Shown: one piece after another, positions 26,140 through 35,088 of the stretch | Layout of the letters: each line of letters starts with the position of its first letter | Position numbering within the stretch: position 1 is the stretch's first letter | Origin: Pseudomonas sp. GV085 | GTDB lineage: Bacteria; Pseudomonadota; Gammaproteobacteria; Pseudomonadales; Pseudomonadaceae | Assembly: GCF_003050925.1 (NCBI RefSeq) | Contig: NZ_QAOV01000018.1 | Location: forward strand, 44,313-108,312 | Length of the DNA stretch: 64,000 nucleotides | Reading direction: 5' to 3' | Translations under genes and position numbers: made by a program | The notes under the pieces: model-generated | Told to the model about the DNA's origin: nothing | Databases searched by the model: none | What the model saw: only the letters and a program-made list of their open reading frames with translations

Positions 26140-26171
26140 ATCGTAAACTATCGACCCAACTCTATAGTCAA
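26140..26171 (-). promoter_or_regulatory. MerR-type promoter/operator for the SDR gene
   Basis: On the minus strand a -35 box TTGACT (26166-26171) and a -10 box TACGAT (26140-26145) are separated by 20 bp instead of 17. A dyad ACTAT-N12-ATAGT (26147-26168) fills the spacer. An overlong spacer covered by a palindrome is the hallmark of promoters that MerR proteins twist into activity. Confidence 0.75.
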
Positions 26172-26182
26172 GCGGTGTTTTA

Positions 26183-26572
26183 ATGAAAGTCGGCGAACTC
26201 GAGGCCCGCAGCGGCGCCAGCCGCCATACGCTGCGTTACTACGAACAAATCGGCCTGATCTCAGCGCTGCGGGGAACTAACAACTATCGCCATTACACAG
26301 TGCAAACTCTGCAGGATCTGGACTTTATCCAGCGCGCGCAAAGCATGGGGTTTTCCCTGGGGGAAATAGGCGAGATTCTGGATGCGCAGCGGAACAAGCT
26401 GATCGATTGTGCTGACGGCGCTAAGCTAATTGAAAAGAAGATGGCAGAAATCAAACAGAAAATCGCCAACCTCCAAAACATTTATCGGTATCTGGATGAA
26501 GAGCGTGCAAACCTCGAAGCCAGTGCTGCCAAGCAACTTGAGCTTCAGCAGCTGAACAACTCTTCCAACTGA
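26183..26572 (+). CDS. MerR-family transcriptional regulator
   Basis: A 129-residue MerR protein. The winged HTH spans residues 1-70 (KVGELEARSGASRHTLRYYE, then QIGLISALRGTNNYRHYT), followed by a coiled-coil dimer helix (about 78-115). The C-terminal effector part is short and has a single cysteine (IDCADGAKL), so it does not look like a mercury or copper sensor; organic or oxidative signals are likelier. It is divergent from the SDR gene whose promoter it probably controls. Start ATG at 26183. Confidence 0.9.
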   Translation: MKVGELEARSGASRHTLRYYEQIGLISALRGTNNYRHYTVQTLQDLDFIQRAQSMGFSLGEIGEILDAQRNKLIDCADGAKLIEKKMAEIKQKIANLQNIYRYLDEERANLEASAAKQLELQQLNNSSN

Positions 26573-26698
26573 ACTGTCAGCATCTGGGAAACGGAAGCTG
26601 CAGCCTGCTTCCAGTTTCAAGCCCATCGCTTACGCATTTTCTAAAACCTTCTGGCCAGGCCCTGGACAGTAAGCGTCCGCCCAAAAGACCTTGCGTGG

Positions 26699-26998
26699 TT
26701 AAACGGGCGCCCATCTATGCGGCAGCAACTCGATAATCTCACTCGGCCGCTGCATCACCATGGCTCGTGATGACACGTGCTCGCCATGGGCAACGTCGCG
26801 AACACGGAGCTTGGTTAAGTCGCAGGCTCGAAGCTTGCTGTCGATGGCTAGATCGAAGAGAGCCAGATCCCGGGTTCTTTCGGCAATTTGAAGCCTTACT
26901 CGGATGGCCCGGATATCTCTCAGTCGAAGCGGGGTTTTCTTCCCGACCAATTTTCCCTTGTTCCAAGGCTGACGGCTGCAGGCGGCGATGATGTTCAT
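26699..26998 (-). pseudogene. Truncated tyrosine recombinase/integrase
   Basis: A 99-residue fragment from ATG 26998. It resembles the N-terminal part of a short phage-type integrase family common in Pseudomonas: PWNKGKLVGKKTPLRLRDIR, ALFDLAIDSKLRACDLTKLR and VRDVAHGEHVSSRAMVMQ. After MVMQ the frame leaves the family pattern and stops within 16 residues. The catalytic His-x-x-Arg and Tyr boxes are missing. It is therefore a dead remnant marking a past integration event. The surrounding gaps 26573-26698 and 26999-27273 hold no other gene. Confidence 0.7.
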
Positions 26999-27273
26999 GG
27001 CAAGTCCTCCACGTGTGGGAGTACAAGGATGGCTAGCCAGAGCAATGGTCGCTAACCGGCCAGAAGCGGACCTTCGCAAACCGGCCGCGAGGGACCGCTC
27101 CTGGCAGTTAACTACCTGCCAAGAATTGCCATAAGCACCCCATTCATGGCTTGAAGGTCGCCTGTTGCTCACGTCCCCAGGGCCTGATCCGCGCTTTTTC
27201 GCCCCACCTGCCACTTTCGCCACAATCGGCGTGGATCTAAAGTCAGGGGCGCACCTTCAGGGGACTTCCAGTC

Positions 27274-28179
27274 ATGTACAGCTCGCTTGCCTTACCGAGC
27301 ACCGCTCGCCAATTGCATGACCGGATCTATGCTGGCGAGATCATTCGCTTCGCTGACCTGCAGCCCATGACGGCGCTGGTGGAATATACGCGTGCGTTCC
27401 TCGAAGACGCGCTGCATCCCTGGTCACCGCAACAGATCCATCGCCATTTGAGCCACCCTGAGCAGATTGAGCGCTTTGCGAAAATTCAGAACGACTTCGC
27501 AGGCTCGGCTGAGGTCCAGCAGCGTTGGCGGGACGTCGTGCAAAGCCTTGGCATCGCCCCTGATACCCTGGCGTGCGATCGCCTGCATTTGCGTTTTCAG
27601 CCGCATTGCGAGCCAGGGCAGTCAACGCCGCGTGCCCGCACGACGGCCACCATCGCGTTTCACCGCGATACCTGGGGGTCGAATATCTATGCACAAACCA
27701 ACTGGTGGGCGCCCATCTATCCCATCACGGCAGGGCGTACCGTCGCCTTGTATCCAGGCCTATGGCAGCGACCGCTGGGTAATTCGAGTGCAGATTTCGA
27801 TATGCGCGCCATTTTGCAGCGATCCCATCGACACGGCCGCAATGCCGTGGATGCCGACGAAGCCATTCCGCATCTGCTGGAAGCGATCGGCCCGCAGGAG
27901 GGGATTGCCGTCGATATTGCTCCGGGGAGCCTGATCGCCTTTTCCGGGGCTCATGCCCATGCCGGCGTCGGCAATAGCACCGGGCTGACACGCATCTCTT
28001 TCGAGACCCGATCAATACTCATCGCCGACCTGTTGGCCGGATTGGGAGCGCCCAATGTCGATGGTCACGCGCCGTGGAAGACTATTGGACTGTTTCGCCG
28101 AATGAGCGATGCGCAACGCCTGAACGAGATCCTTGGCTGCGGCTTTATCGAGCCCTATCTGCGGCCAGCAGAGCCCTGA
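27274..28179 (+). CDS. Probable Fe(II)/2-oxoglutarate-dependent oxygenase
   Basis: A 301-residue soluble protein. An HxD pair in IAFHRDTWGSN and a downstream FSGAHAHAGVGNSTGLTRIS with His and Arg in FETRS fit the 2-His-1-carboxylate iron site and the 2OG-binding Arg of phytanoyl-CoA-dioxygenase-like enzymes. Spacing between the HxD and the distal His is about 113 residues, acceptable for the family. I cannot name the substrate. It stands alone next to an integrase remnant, so recent acquisition is possible. ATG 27274 follows AGGGGACTTCCAGTC. Confidence 0.55.
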   Translation: MYSSLALPSTARQLHDRIYAGEIIRFADLQPMTALVEYTRAFLEDALHPWSPQQIHRHLSHPEQIERFAKIQNDFAGSAEVQQRWRDVVQSLGIAPDTLACDRLHLRFQPHCEPGQSTPRARTTATIAFHRDTWGSNIYAQTNWWAPIYPITAGRTVALYPGLWQRPLGNSSADFDMRAILQRSHRHGRNAVDADEAIPHLLEAIGPQEGIAVDIAPGSLIAFSGAHAHAGVGNSTGLTRISFETRSILIADLLAGLGAPNVDGHAPWKTIGLFRRMSDAQRLNEILGCGFIEPYLRPAEP

Positions 28180-28247
28180 CGCTGGCGCCGGTAGTCGCTT
28201 GGGGAAAGACCGGTGTGCTTGCGATCGGGCCAAGATCCAAATCGCTG

Positions 28248-28673
28248 TCAGCGCAATGACTTCTGGTAATAGAGCCGGGTATGTCCCGGTGGATAGTCTG
28301 CCAGGCGTCCGAATTCGGAATAGCCAAGTTTTTGATAAAAAACGGGTGCCTGAAAGCTGAAGGTCTCCAGCCAGATACCAGTGCAGTTCTTTTTATGTGC
28401 AACCTCTTCGGCCATGCGCATTAGCCGCTCTCCGATACCTTGGCCACGCATCGACTCGGGAACGCTGACAAGCTCGATGAGCAGCCATCGATATGAGACC
28501 TTGCCGTACAGCCCGCCGATAACTTCATTGCTGTCAGGGTCTCGTAGCAACAGGGCAAATGTTTCATGGGCGTCGTCCCCACCGTTGGCCAGATTATGGG
28601 CCAGCAAAGGGGTCAAAATGCCTAACCGCTCTTCTTCAGTCGCATTTTCCGAAAGCTGAATTTCTACAGACAT
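28248..28673 (-). CDS. GNAT-family N-acetyltransferase
   Basis: A 141-residue acetyltransferase. Motif A is VPESMRGQGIGERLMRMAEE, which binds acetyl-CoA through the RGQGIG loop. The N-terminal acceptor part (VIGGLYGKVSYRWLLIELVS) and the C-terminal PVFYQKLGYSEFGRLADYPP match the single-domain GNAT fold with its final strand. No neighbour hints at the acceptor. The ATG at 28673 follows AGGGAGAGC. Confidence 0.85.
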   Translation of the reverse strand: MSVEIQLSENATEEERLGILTPLLAHNLANGGDDAHETFALLLRDPDSNEVIGGLYGKVSYRWLLIELVSVPESMRGQGIGERLMRMAEEVAHKKNCTGIWLETFSFQAPVFYQKLGYSEFGRLADYPPGHTRLYYQKSLR

Positions 28674-28781
28674 GGCGCTCTCCCTGAGCTATGAGTAACT
28701 GGGTCAACAAGGTAGCCCATTTCTGTCACCCCATGGTAAATCGGCAAATGCATCAATCGTCCGATTTTTGATGGGCTGGAT

Positions 28782-28831
28782 GGCTGCTCTTGGCCGATCT
28801 CTGCCTCTCACGACCGACGGAAATCGACCCA
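28782..28831 (+). repeat. Dispersed repeat B (intact, 50 bp)
   Basis: GGCTGCTCTTGGCCGATCTC, then TGCCTCTCACGACCGACGGA and AATCGACCCA. It is an uninterrupted B copy showing the empty GGCC site used by MITE A elsewhere. It lies between a GNAT gene and a DeoR gene. Confidence 0.8.
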
Positions 28832-28964
28832 TTGCAGGCGATCGCAGCCAATACAGTTACGGTCAGTTTGCCAGCGCCGAGAGTCGCATCGTGCAAGATC
28901 TACCCGGTTGCCTGCACTTGAGCATCACGCTGAGTCAATGCCTGTTGCAACCGCCAAACCACCG

Positions 28965-29735
28965 CTACACCAGGACAATACGTTTCAGCTTGGCGTTCAG
29001 TGCGGCGAACGCCGCTTCGGTACTGGCCTTGTGGTTGGTGATGAGCACGTCGATGCGTTCTGGCGGGCAGAAAGCGACGCGGCTCTCCACGCCAATCTTG
29101 CTGTAATCGGCGAGGATGACTACGCCTTCGGCATTGTCGGCCATGGCGCGCGCCACTTCGGCTTCGCGGTGGTCGTAGCTGCTGGCACCGCGCTGGGCGT
29201 CGATGCCGACCGGCGACAACAGCGCCAGGTCGGCCCGATAGCGGGCAATTTCCGCCACCGTGGTGCTGCCGACCGTCGCCGGCGCACGATCGTCGAGTGA
29301 ACCGCCCAGTACGAGCACCTCGTTGTGCCGACCGCCCGACGCCGCGGGGTTGCGCAGTTGCAGTGCCACGTTGAACGAGTTGGTGATCACGGTCAGCCCT
29401 CCCAGCTTGGCCAACTCTTCGGCAAGGATGACGGTGGTGGTGCCCGCGTCGATGAACACTGTCTGCCCATGTGACAGCAGACTGACCGCGGCGCGCGCGA
29501 GGTCACGCTTGAACTTGACGTTGCTTTGCGCCCGCTCGGCGATGGGCGCTTCGTCCTCAACGCGGATGGCGCCGCCGTGTATCCGCTTCAACTCTCCCTG
29601 TTCTTCCAGAGCGACCAGGTCGCGCCGCACAGTCTCGCGAGAAACATTCAGCTCCGTGACGATGCGGTCGGTGGTGACGCGCTGCAAGGTCGATAGCAGT
29701 GCGCGGATCCGCTGGTAACGCTCTTCTTGCCACAT
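28965..29735 (-). CDS. DeoR-family transcriptional regulator
   Basis: A 256-residue regulator. The HTH is at about residues 5-60 (RIRALLSTLQRVTTDRIVTE, then LNVSRETVRRDLVALEEQGE). A DeoRC sugar-phosphate-binding domain follows, with VFIDAGTTTVILAEEL, VITNSFNVALQL and VLVLGGSLDDRAPATVGSTT. ATG 29735 gives the usual MWQEERYQRI start; a longer frame begins at 29777. It is divergent from the Tat-type HAD phosphatase gene. The palindrome at 29860-29876 between them is its likely operator. Confidence 0.9.
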   Translation of the reverse strand: MWQEERYQRIRALLSTLQRVTTDRIVTELNVSRETVRRDLVALEEQGELKRIHGGAIRVEDEAPIAERAQSNVKFKRDLARAAVSLLSHGQTVFIDAGTTTVILAEELAKLGGLTVITNSFNVALQLRNPAASGGRHNEVLVLGGSLDDRAPATVGSTTVAEIARYRADLALLSPVGIDAQRGASSYDHREAEVARAMADNAEGVVILADYSKIGVESRVAFCPPERIDVLITNHKASTEAAFAALNAKLKRIVLV

Positions 29736-29859
29736 ACCGGGTGTCCCTGCTGTTCGAGTCGCTGTCCGAGCACGCATTGTGGAGGGGCGTCAGTCGCTGT
29801 CAAGTTTGGCGCGGCCCCAGGATCATTGAGCTGACACGGTCTGCGCGTCATGTTTGTGT

Positions 29860-29876
29860 AATATTGAGGCAATATT
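29860..29876. promoter_or_regulatory. Palindrome AATATTG-AGG-CAATATT
   Basis: A perfect 7-3-7 inverted repeat in the A+T-rich centre of the 264-bp gap between the divergent DeoR and HAD phosphatase genes. It is a good candidate for the DeoR-protein binding site. The core promoters were not resolved. Confidence 0.5.
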
Positions 29877-29999
29877 GTTTTTTTGTGTATTTGGAGCTAG
29901 CCTCGTGGCCGGACGGGCTCTTCCCCTCGTTCGTATTTTGAAACACGCTTTCGCCATCGCCTCGGTTGTAACCTCTCGTCTAGAAGTAGGAGCTATGCC

Positions 30000-31280
30000 A
30001 TGCAGCGTCGCCAGTTTCTGAACACCCTCGCCACCGTTTCCGTCGTCTCTCCGCTGTTGTTGTCATCCCGTATAACGCAAGCCGCCACGCCTGCGGCCAC
30101 ACCGAGTGCGCTGGACCCAGTGCGCTGGTCGCCGCTTAACCAAAAGCGTCTGCAAGCGGTGATCGATGAGCACGGCGTCAAAAGCGCGTCCTACCGTCCT
30201 GACCAGCGCCCATACGCGGTGTTCGACTGGGACAACACCTGCATCATGAACGACTGTGAAGAAGCGCTGCTGGTCTACCAGATCAATCATTTGCAGTACA
30301 AGCTGACGCCTGATGAGTTCGCTGCTGTGGTGCGTCAGGACGTGCCGAACGGCGCGTTCATGAAGGACTACACCACGGTGGACGGCAAGCCGGTCAAGAT
30401 GGAAGACATCGCCAGCGATGTGGAAGCGGATTACCGCTGGTTGCACGCCAACTACAAGGGGCTCGCTGGCGACAAGAGCCTGGAAGAGATCCAGGCTAGC
30501 GAGCAGTACAAGGATTTTCTCGCCAAGCTCTACTTCATGTACGACGCGATCTGCGACAGTTACCCCGTGGAGATCGGCTACAAGTGGATTCTGTATTTCT
30601 ACAAGAACATGACCACGGCTGAGTTGCAGGCGATGGCCGAGGCTTCCAACAACTACGCCATCGGCGACGCGCTGCGCAAGGTCAAGTACGAGAGTTCGCG
30701 CACATTACCGGGCAGGGCCGGGGTGGTGGCCGCTACCCACTTCCATGGCATTCGAATCCATGAGGAGATTCGTGGCCTGATGCACACGCTGCGCGCCAAC
30801 GGCATCGACGTCTATGTCAGCACCGCCTCGATCGACGATGTGGTACGCGTGTTCGCGGGCAATCCTCATTACGGATACGGCGTGCCGCCTGAGAACGTGA
30901 TCGGCCTGCGCATGGCGATGGAAGACGGCAAGTACACCACTCGCTATCAGCCAGACTGGCACTTCAATTACGGTCCGGGCAAGACCGTCGGCATCAAGAA
31001 CGTGCTGGTTAAACAGAAGGGCTATGGCCCGGTGTTGGTGGCTGGCGACAGCGATGGCGATGCCTGGATGCTGCGCGACTTCAACGATACGGCGGTGGGG
31101 GTGATCGTCAACCGCATGAAGAAGGGCGAGATCGGCACCGACAGCCAGCAGGCCGCTACCCAACTGGGCAAGCCGGACGCCCGCTTCGTCCTGCAGGGGC
31201 GCGACGAGCACACCGGCCTGATGATTCCAGACGAGAAATCGCTCAAGTACGGTAAAGACGAGCTTAAGCTGCTGGCTTGA
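30000..31280 (+). CDS. Exported HAD-superfamily phosphatase
   Basis: A 426-residue protein with a twin-arginine-like leader (QRRQFLNTL, then a hydrophobic stretch to about residue 29), so it is probably exported folded to the periplasm. HAD motif I is VFDWDNTC (Asp76 nucleophile, Asp78), motif II is YVSTAS, motif III lysine lies near GPGKTVGIKNVLV, and motif IV is VAGDSDGDAWM. A large helical cap lies between I and II. It resembles periplasmic phosphorylcholine phosphatase and phosphoserine phosphatase-like HADs. Control by the divergent DeoR-type gene suggests a phosphorylated carbon source as substrate. This is inferred, not shown. Confidence 0.82.
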   Translation: MQRRQFLNTLATVSVVSPLLLSSRITQAATPAATPSALDPVRWSPLNQKRLQAVIDEHGVKSASYRPDQRPYAVFDWDNTCIMNDCEEALLVYQINHLQYKLTPDEFAAVVRQDVPNGAFMKDYTTVDGKPVKMEDIASDVEADYRWLHANYKGLAGDKSLEEIQASEQYKDFLAKLYFMYDAICDSYPVEIGYKWILYFYKNMTTAELQAMAEASNNYAIGDALRKVKYESSRTLPGRAGVVAATHFHGIRIHEEIRGLMHTLRANGIDVYVSTASIDDVVRVFAGNPHYGYGVPPENVIGLRMAMEDGKYTTRYQPDWHFNYGPGKTVGIKNVLVKQKGYGPVLVAGDSDGDAWMLRDFNDTAVGVIVNRMKKGEIGTDSQQAATQLGKPDARFVLQGRDEHTGLMIPDEKSLKYGKDELKLLA

Positions 31281-31458
31281 TGGCACTGGCTCGCGGGTGG
31301 CCGGCGGCCATCGGCGAGCCGCAGTGCAACTCGCCTTGTATCTGCGGGAATGATGATTCTGCGTCGGAAAATCGGTACCGCTGCCGGCCCGAGTGAGTCT
31401 GTAAGTAGTATCGAGTCAAAATTGTGAGTTGCCCCAGGTTTTCGAGGCGCGCCCCACA

Positions 31459-31508
31459 GGCCGCTTTTGGCCGCTTTCTGCCTGTCACGACCGACCGAAA
31501 TCGACCCA
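31459..31508 (+). repeat. Dispersed repeat B (intact, 50 bp)
   Basis: GGCCGCTTTTGGCCGCTTTC, then TGCCTGTCACGACCGACCGA and AATCGACCCA. This copy is closest to the family consensus seen in the window. The rest of the 31281-31700 gap has no recognised gene. Confidence 0.85.
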
Positions 31509-31700
31509 ATATAGCTGTCGGTCGTACAGGATTTACAATCGGAGGCTCAGATGAACTGCCCGGTAGCCTTCAAGACGGTGCATCCAAGGCGGCCACGTCG
31601 AACAGGCATTTCAATCGCGACCTGAGCAAACACGGCTAGGCGCGGGCACGCCGGTATAGTCGACTCTATTGCCTACCGTATTTCCCGGAGCCTCCATCCA

Positions 31701-32570
31701 GTGTCTGACTTGCTGAGCAACGCCGCCTACACAAAACGCTTCGACCTGGTACTCGCCTACATCGACGCCAATCTCGAAGGTGACTTGTCCGTGAAGATGT
31801 TGAGCCAAGTCGCGAATTTTTCGGCGTTTCACTTCCATCGACAATTCACCGCGTTCGTGGGCGTGCCTGTTTCACGTTATGTACAACTGATGCGACTACG
31901 ACGCGCGGCGCATTGCTTGTCTTCCCTCGCGGATTACTCGGTGCTGGACGCCGCTTTCGGTGCGGGTTTCGAAAGCCCCGAAGCATTTTCCAGGGCGTTC
32001 AGGCGGGCGTTCGGTAGGACGCCGAGTGCATTCAGGAAGCAACCGAATTGGCAGGTCTGGAGTGCGGTGTTCACCATCCCTCATTTTTCCAGGAGCATCA
32101 TCATGCAGATACGAATTGTGGAGTTTCGCGAAGTCAGGGTTGCAGCATTAGAGCATTGCGGAGCGCCCGTGCTCATTAATGAGAGCGTGCGTAAATTTAT
32201 CGAGTGGCGCATGCAGAGCGGACAGTCGCCGGTGGCATCAAGTCGCAGCTTTGGTATTCCTTTCGGCAACCCCGATACGACCCCGGCCGAAGAGTTCCGG
32301 TTTGCAATCTGCGGCGAGATTCACGAGGCGGTAGCAGCGAATGAGTTCGGCGTAACCGAGAGGGTTATCCCTGGCGGGCGCTGCGTCGTGGTGCGTCACG
32401 TGGGCTCGACGGATCACATCGGCGAATCGATCTATCCGATCTATCGCGACTGGCTCCCTACCAGCGGCGAGGAGCTTCGAGACCAGCCGCTGTTCTTCGA
32501 TTATCTAAGCATTTATCCCGAGACACCGCAGGATCAATGGCAGACCGATATTTATGTGCCTTTGCAATAG
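31701..32570 (+). CDS. AraC-family regulator with GyrI-like effector domain
   Basis: A 289-residue protein. An N-terminal AraC HTH pair spans about residues 10-112 (LSVKMLSQVANFSAFHFHRQ, then DYSVLDAAFGAGFESPEAFS and RAFRRAFGRTPSAFR). A C-terminal GyrI/SbmC-like small-molecule-binding domain covers about 135-289 (MQIRIVEFREVRVAALEHCG ... FFDYLSIYPETP). This is the Rob/SoxS-effector architecture also found in DNA gyrase inhibitor proteins. It starts with GTG at 31701 after CCCGGAGCC. It probably senses a toxic cation or antibiotic. No obvious target gene is adjacent. Confidence 0.9.
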   Translation: MSDLLSNAAYTKRFDLVLAYIDANLEGDLSVKMLSQVANFSAFHFHRQFTAFVGVPVSRYVQLMRLRRAAHCLSSLADYSVLDAAFGAGFESPEAFSRAFRRAFGRTPSAFRKQPNWQVWSAVFTIPHFSRSIIMQIRIVEFREVRVAALEHCGAPVLINESVRKFIEWRMQSGQSPVASSRSFGIPFGNPDTTPAEEFRFAICGEIHEAVAANEFGVTERVIPGGRCVVVRHVGSTDHIGESIYPIYRDWLPTSGEELRDQPLFFDYLSIYPETPQDQWQTDIYVPLQ

Positions 32571-32639
32571 CGGACAGGTCGCTGCTGGTTTGAAACGATC
32601 GTCGTTGAGTTCATCGTTGTAAGCTGCCTCTCGCCAAGG

Positions 32640-32745
32640 GGCAGCTTTTGGCCGAGAGTCGCCTCTGGCCACGTGCAGAAATCAGTCAGTAGTGAACGCT
32701 TGGCGCCGGTACCTACGGCCAGATTCGACCCAAAGACGTCCTGAC
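32640..32745 (+). repeat. Degenerate, expanded repeat-B-like sequence
   Basis: Begins GGGCAGCTTTTGGCCGAGAG and ends CGGCCAGATTCGACCCA. The ends match repeat B, but the middle is about 50 bp longer and unrelated. It may be a B copy that received and then lost part of an insertion. Confidence 0.45.
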
Positions 32746-32773
32746 GTATCAGACATAAAACCGTAGGCTCACC

Positions 32774-33727
32774 TCACAGCCTCAGCCGTAAGGTTTCAAA
32801 CAGCGCGCGGTCTTCTTTTTTGGCTGAGCGCGCATGGCGCCGAATGACCTGCAACAGACATTCGGTGAAGCAGACCGCCGGATTGCTCAGTGCGCCATTG
32901 CGGCGCGTCACGATGCTCAGCTGTCGGGGCTCGAACTGCTCGGTCAGCCCCAGGGATACCACACGCCCCAGAAATGGCGGGGCTGTGCTCACGATGGACG
33001 GCCCCCAGGTGCACATGTCGGCCCGCTCGACCATCATCTGCAAAATGGCCAATGAATGAGCACGCACGATTCGAATCTCATCAATCTGCGCGCCGTGTTT
33101 CCAGAACAGTTCCTGCATCAGCCCGTCGTGCCCGTCCGGCGCGTAGTTCAGGGTCCAGTTTTCTTCCAGTAACTCGTGGATCGATCGCGCATGCTGTCGG
33201 GCGTGACCCTCGCGGACCAGCACCGAGGTCTGGTAATCGAGCAAGGTTTCGCAGGCGAATTCCTGGGTCGATTGTGTGGGATGGAGTTGGCCAATCGCAA
33301 AGTCCATGCTGCCGTCGCGCAGCAGCGGTTGGGCAACGGCCATCAGGCTTTCGAACAGTTCCAGCTTGATGTGTGGCATACGTTCGCGAAAAGCCAGCAC
33401 GACTTCGGGCAGGAAGGTCAGGGCGACCCATGGGGTGATCCCGACGCAGAGCCGGCCTTGAGCCTTGCCACGCATGTGATCAAGCTCGGTCTGTGCGTGC
33501 TCCAGTTGCTTGATCACCAGCCGGGCGTGAGTCAGCAGCACTTTGCCGTATTCGGTGAAGTTCAGACCACTGGCGGTTCGGGTAAACAGCGGTAGCTGCT
33601 GGCTGGTTTCCAACTCGCGCAGTGCTTTGGTCACAGCGGCCTGGGAAATCTCCAGCGAACGCGCGGCCGCGCGGATACTGCCGGTTTCGGCGCTGGCAAT
33701 CAGCGCCTGTAATTGATGCAGTTTCAT
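32774..33727 (-). CDS. LysR-family transcriptional regulator
   Basis: A 317-residue LysR protein. The HTH is ALIASAETGSIRAAARSLEI then SQAAVTKALRELETSQQLPL (about residues 7-48), and a PBP-like effector domain starts near GRLCVGITPWVALTFLPEVV. It resembles the TsaR/AbgR-like branch that controls amidohydrolase genes. It is divergent from the M20 amidohydrolase 132 bp away, which is its likely target together with the binding-protein gene behind it. I chose ATG 33727 (MKLHQLQAL) over an upstream start. Confidence 0.92.
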   Translation of the reverse strand: MKLHQLQALIASAETGSIRAAARSLEISQAAVTKALRELETSQQLPLFTRTASGLNFTEYGKVLLTHARLVIKQLEHAQTELDHMRGKAQGRLCVGITPWVALTFLPEVVLAFRERMPHIKLELFESLMAVAQPLLRDGSMDFAIGQLHPTQSTQEFACETLLDYQTSVLVREGHARQHARSIHELLEENWTLNYAPDGHDGLMQELFWKHGAQIDEIRIVRAHSLAILQMMVERADMCTWGPSIVSTAPPFLGRVVSLGLTEQFEPRQLSIVTRRNGALSNPAVCFTECLLQVIRRHARSAKKEDRALFETLRLRL

Positions 33728-33859
33728 CTGCTCACCCTGGTGACAACTAATGGTTGTCATCATAACCAAACTGCGCCTCCCCAGCCCAGCGTCCGTTCCC
33801 TAAGATCGACCCCAACAGCGCTTTCGCTACTGCACAGCCCCTGTCGAAGGAGAACACCC

Positions 33860-35029
33860 ATGAATGCCGGCCTGGTCCTGCCTGGTATTGCCGCGATGCA
33901 AGATGAAATGATTGCAATACGTCACAGCATTCACGCGCACCCTGAACTGGGTTTTGAAGAGTTCGCCACCAGTGAGCTGGTGGCAGCGTATTTGACTCAG
34001 TGGGGCTTTGAGGTCAGCACCGGGGTGGGCAAGACCGGGGTCGTTGCCACCCTGAAAAATGGCGAAGGTCGGTCCATTGGCTTGCGCGCTGACATGGATG
34101 CGTTGCCGATACAGGAAACCTCCGATTTGCCTTATGCCAGCCGGATCGACGGAGTCATGCATGCCTGCGGTCACGACGGTCATACTGCAGTCCTGCTGGC
34201 AGCCGGTCAGTACCTGGCCCGGACACGGGCGTTCAATGGCACCGTGCACCTGATTTTCCAACCGGCGGAAGAAGGGCTGGGCGGTGCCAGGAAAATGCTG
34301 GAGGAGGGGCTGCTCGAACGGTTTCCGTGTGACGCGATCTTCGCCATGCATAACGTGCCGGGTTATCCCGTCGGGCATTTGGGTTTTTACAGCGGGCCGT
34401 TCATGGCGTCTGCCGACACGGTTAACATCAAAATCATCGGCAATGGTGGCCATGGCGCGGTGCCGCACAAAGCCGTCGACCCGGTGGTGGTCGCTGCCTC
34501 AATCGTGATGGCCCTGCAAAGCATCGTCTCGCGCAACGTTAACCCGCAGGAGATGGCGATTATCACGGTGGGCTCCCTGCATGCCGGGAGCGCCTCGAAT
34601 GTCATCCCGTCCAGCGCCGACCTGAGCCTGAGCGTACGCGCCCTGACCCCCGAGATTCGCCACTTGCTGGATGTCAGAATCACTGAATTGGTCAAGGGCC
34701 AGGCCGAGAGTTTTGGCGCCCGGGTCCACATCGATTACCAACATTGCCATCCGGTGTTGATCAACGATCCCGAACAGACGGCGTTTGCCCATGAAGTCGC
34801 CCGCGACTGGCTGGGAGAGGAACACCTGATCGATGACCTGCGACCGTTTACGGCCAGCGAGGACTTTGCTTTTGTCCTGGAAAAATGCCCCGGCAGCTAT
34901 CTGGTGATCGGCAACGGCGAGGGAGAAGGCGGGTGCCTGCTGCACAACCCCGGCTACGACTTTAATGACGACTGCCTGCCGGTGGGCGCGAGCTATTGGG
35001 TCAAGTTGGTCGAACGTTTTCTGTGTTGA
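33860..35029 (+). CDS. M20 family amidohydrolase (hippurate/N-acyl-amino-acid hydrolase-like)
   Basis: A 389-residue zinc hydrolase. Family landmarks are IRHSIHAHPELGFEEF, GLRADMDALPIQE, HACGHDGHTAVLLAAG, IFQPAEEGLGGARKM with the catalytic Glu pair, and AMHNVPGYPVGHLGF. GGHGAVPHKAVDP is the bacterial dimerisation loop. Such enzymes free amino acids from N-acyl conjugates such as hippurate or indole-acetyl-amino acids. ATG 33860 follows GAAGGAGAAC. A periplasmic amino-acid-binding protein gene follows 59 bp later, suggesting uptake of the conjugate or product. Confidence 0.92.
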   Translation: MNAGLVLPGIAAMQDEMIAIRHSIHAHPELGFEEFATSELVAAYLTQWGFEVSTGVGKTGVVATLKNGEGRSIGLRADMDALPIQETSDLPYASRIDGVMHACGHDGHTAVLLAAGQYLARTRAFNGTVHLIFQPAEEGLGGARKMLEEGLLERFPCDAIFAMHNVPGYPVGHLGFYSGPFMASADTVNIKIIGNGGHGAVPHKAVDPVVVAASIVMALQSIVSRNVNPQEMAIITVGSLHAGSASNVIPSSADLSLSVRALTPEIRHLLDVRITELVKGQAESFGARVHIDYQHCHPVLINDPEQTAFAHEVARDWLGEEHLIDDLRPFTASEDFAFVLEKCPGSYLVIGNGEGEGGCLLHNPGYDFNDDCLPVGASYWVKLVERFLC

Positions 35030-35088
35030 GATGGCGAATTTTCGCCCGTTGTGCCTGTAAAAAACCTGCGGCCTGAAGAGGAATAAAA

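Noticed and set aside
26999..27223. Longer integrase start at 27223
   Set aside because: The added 75 residues have no family resemblance; the fragment start at 26998 fits the known N-terminus.
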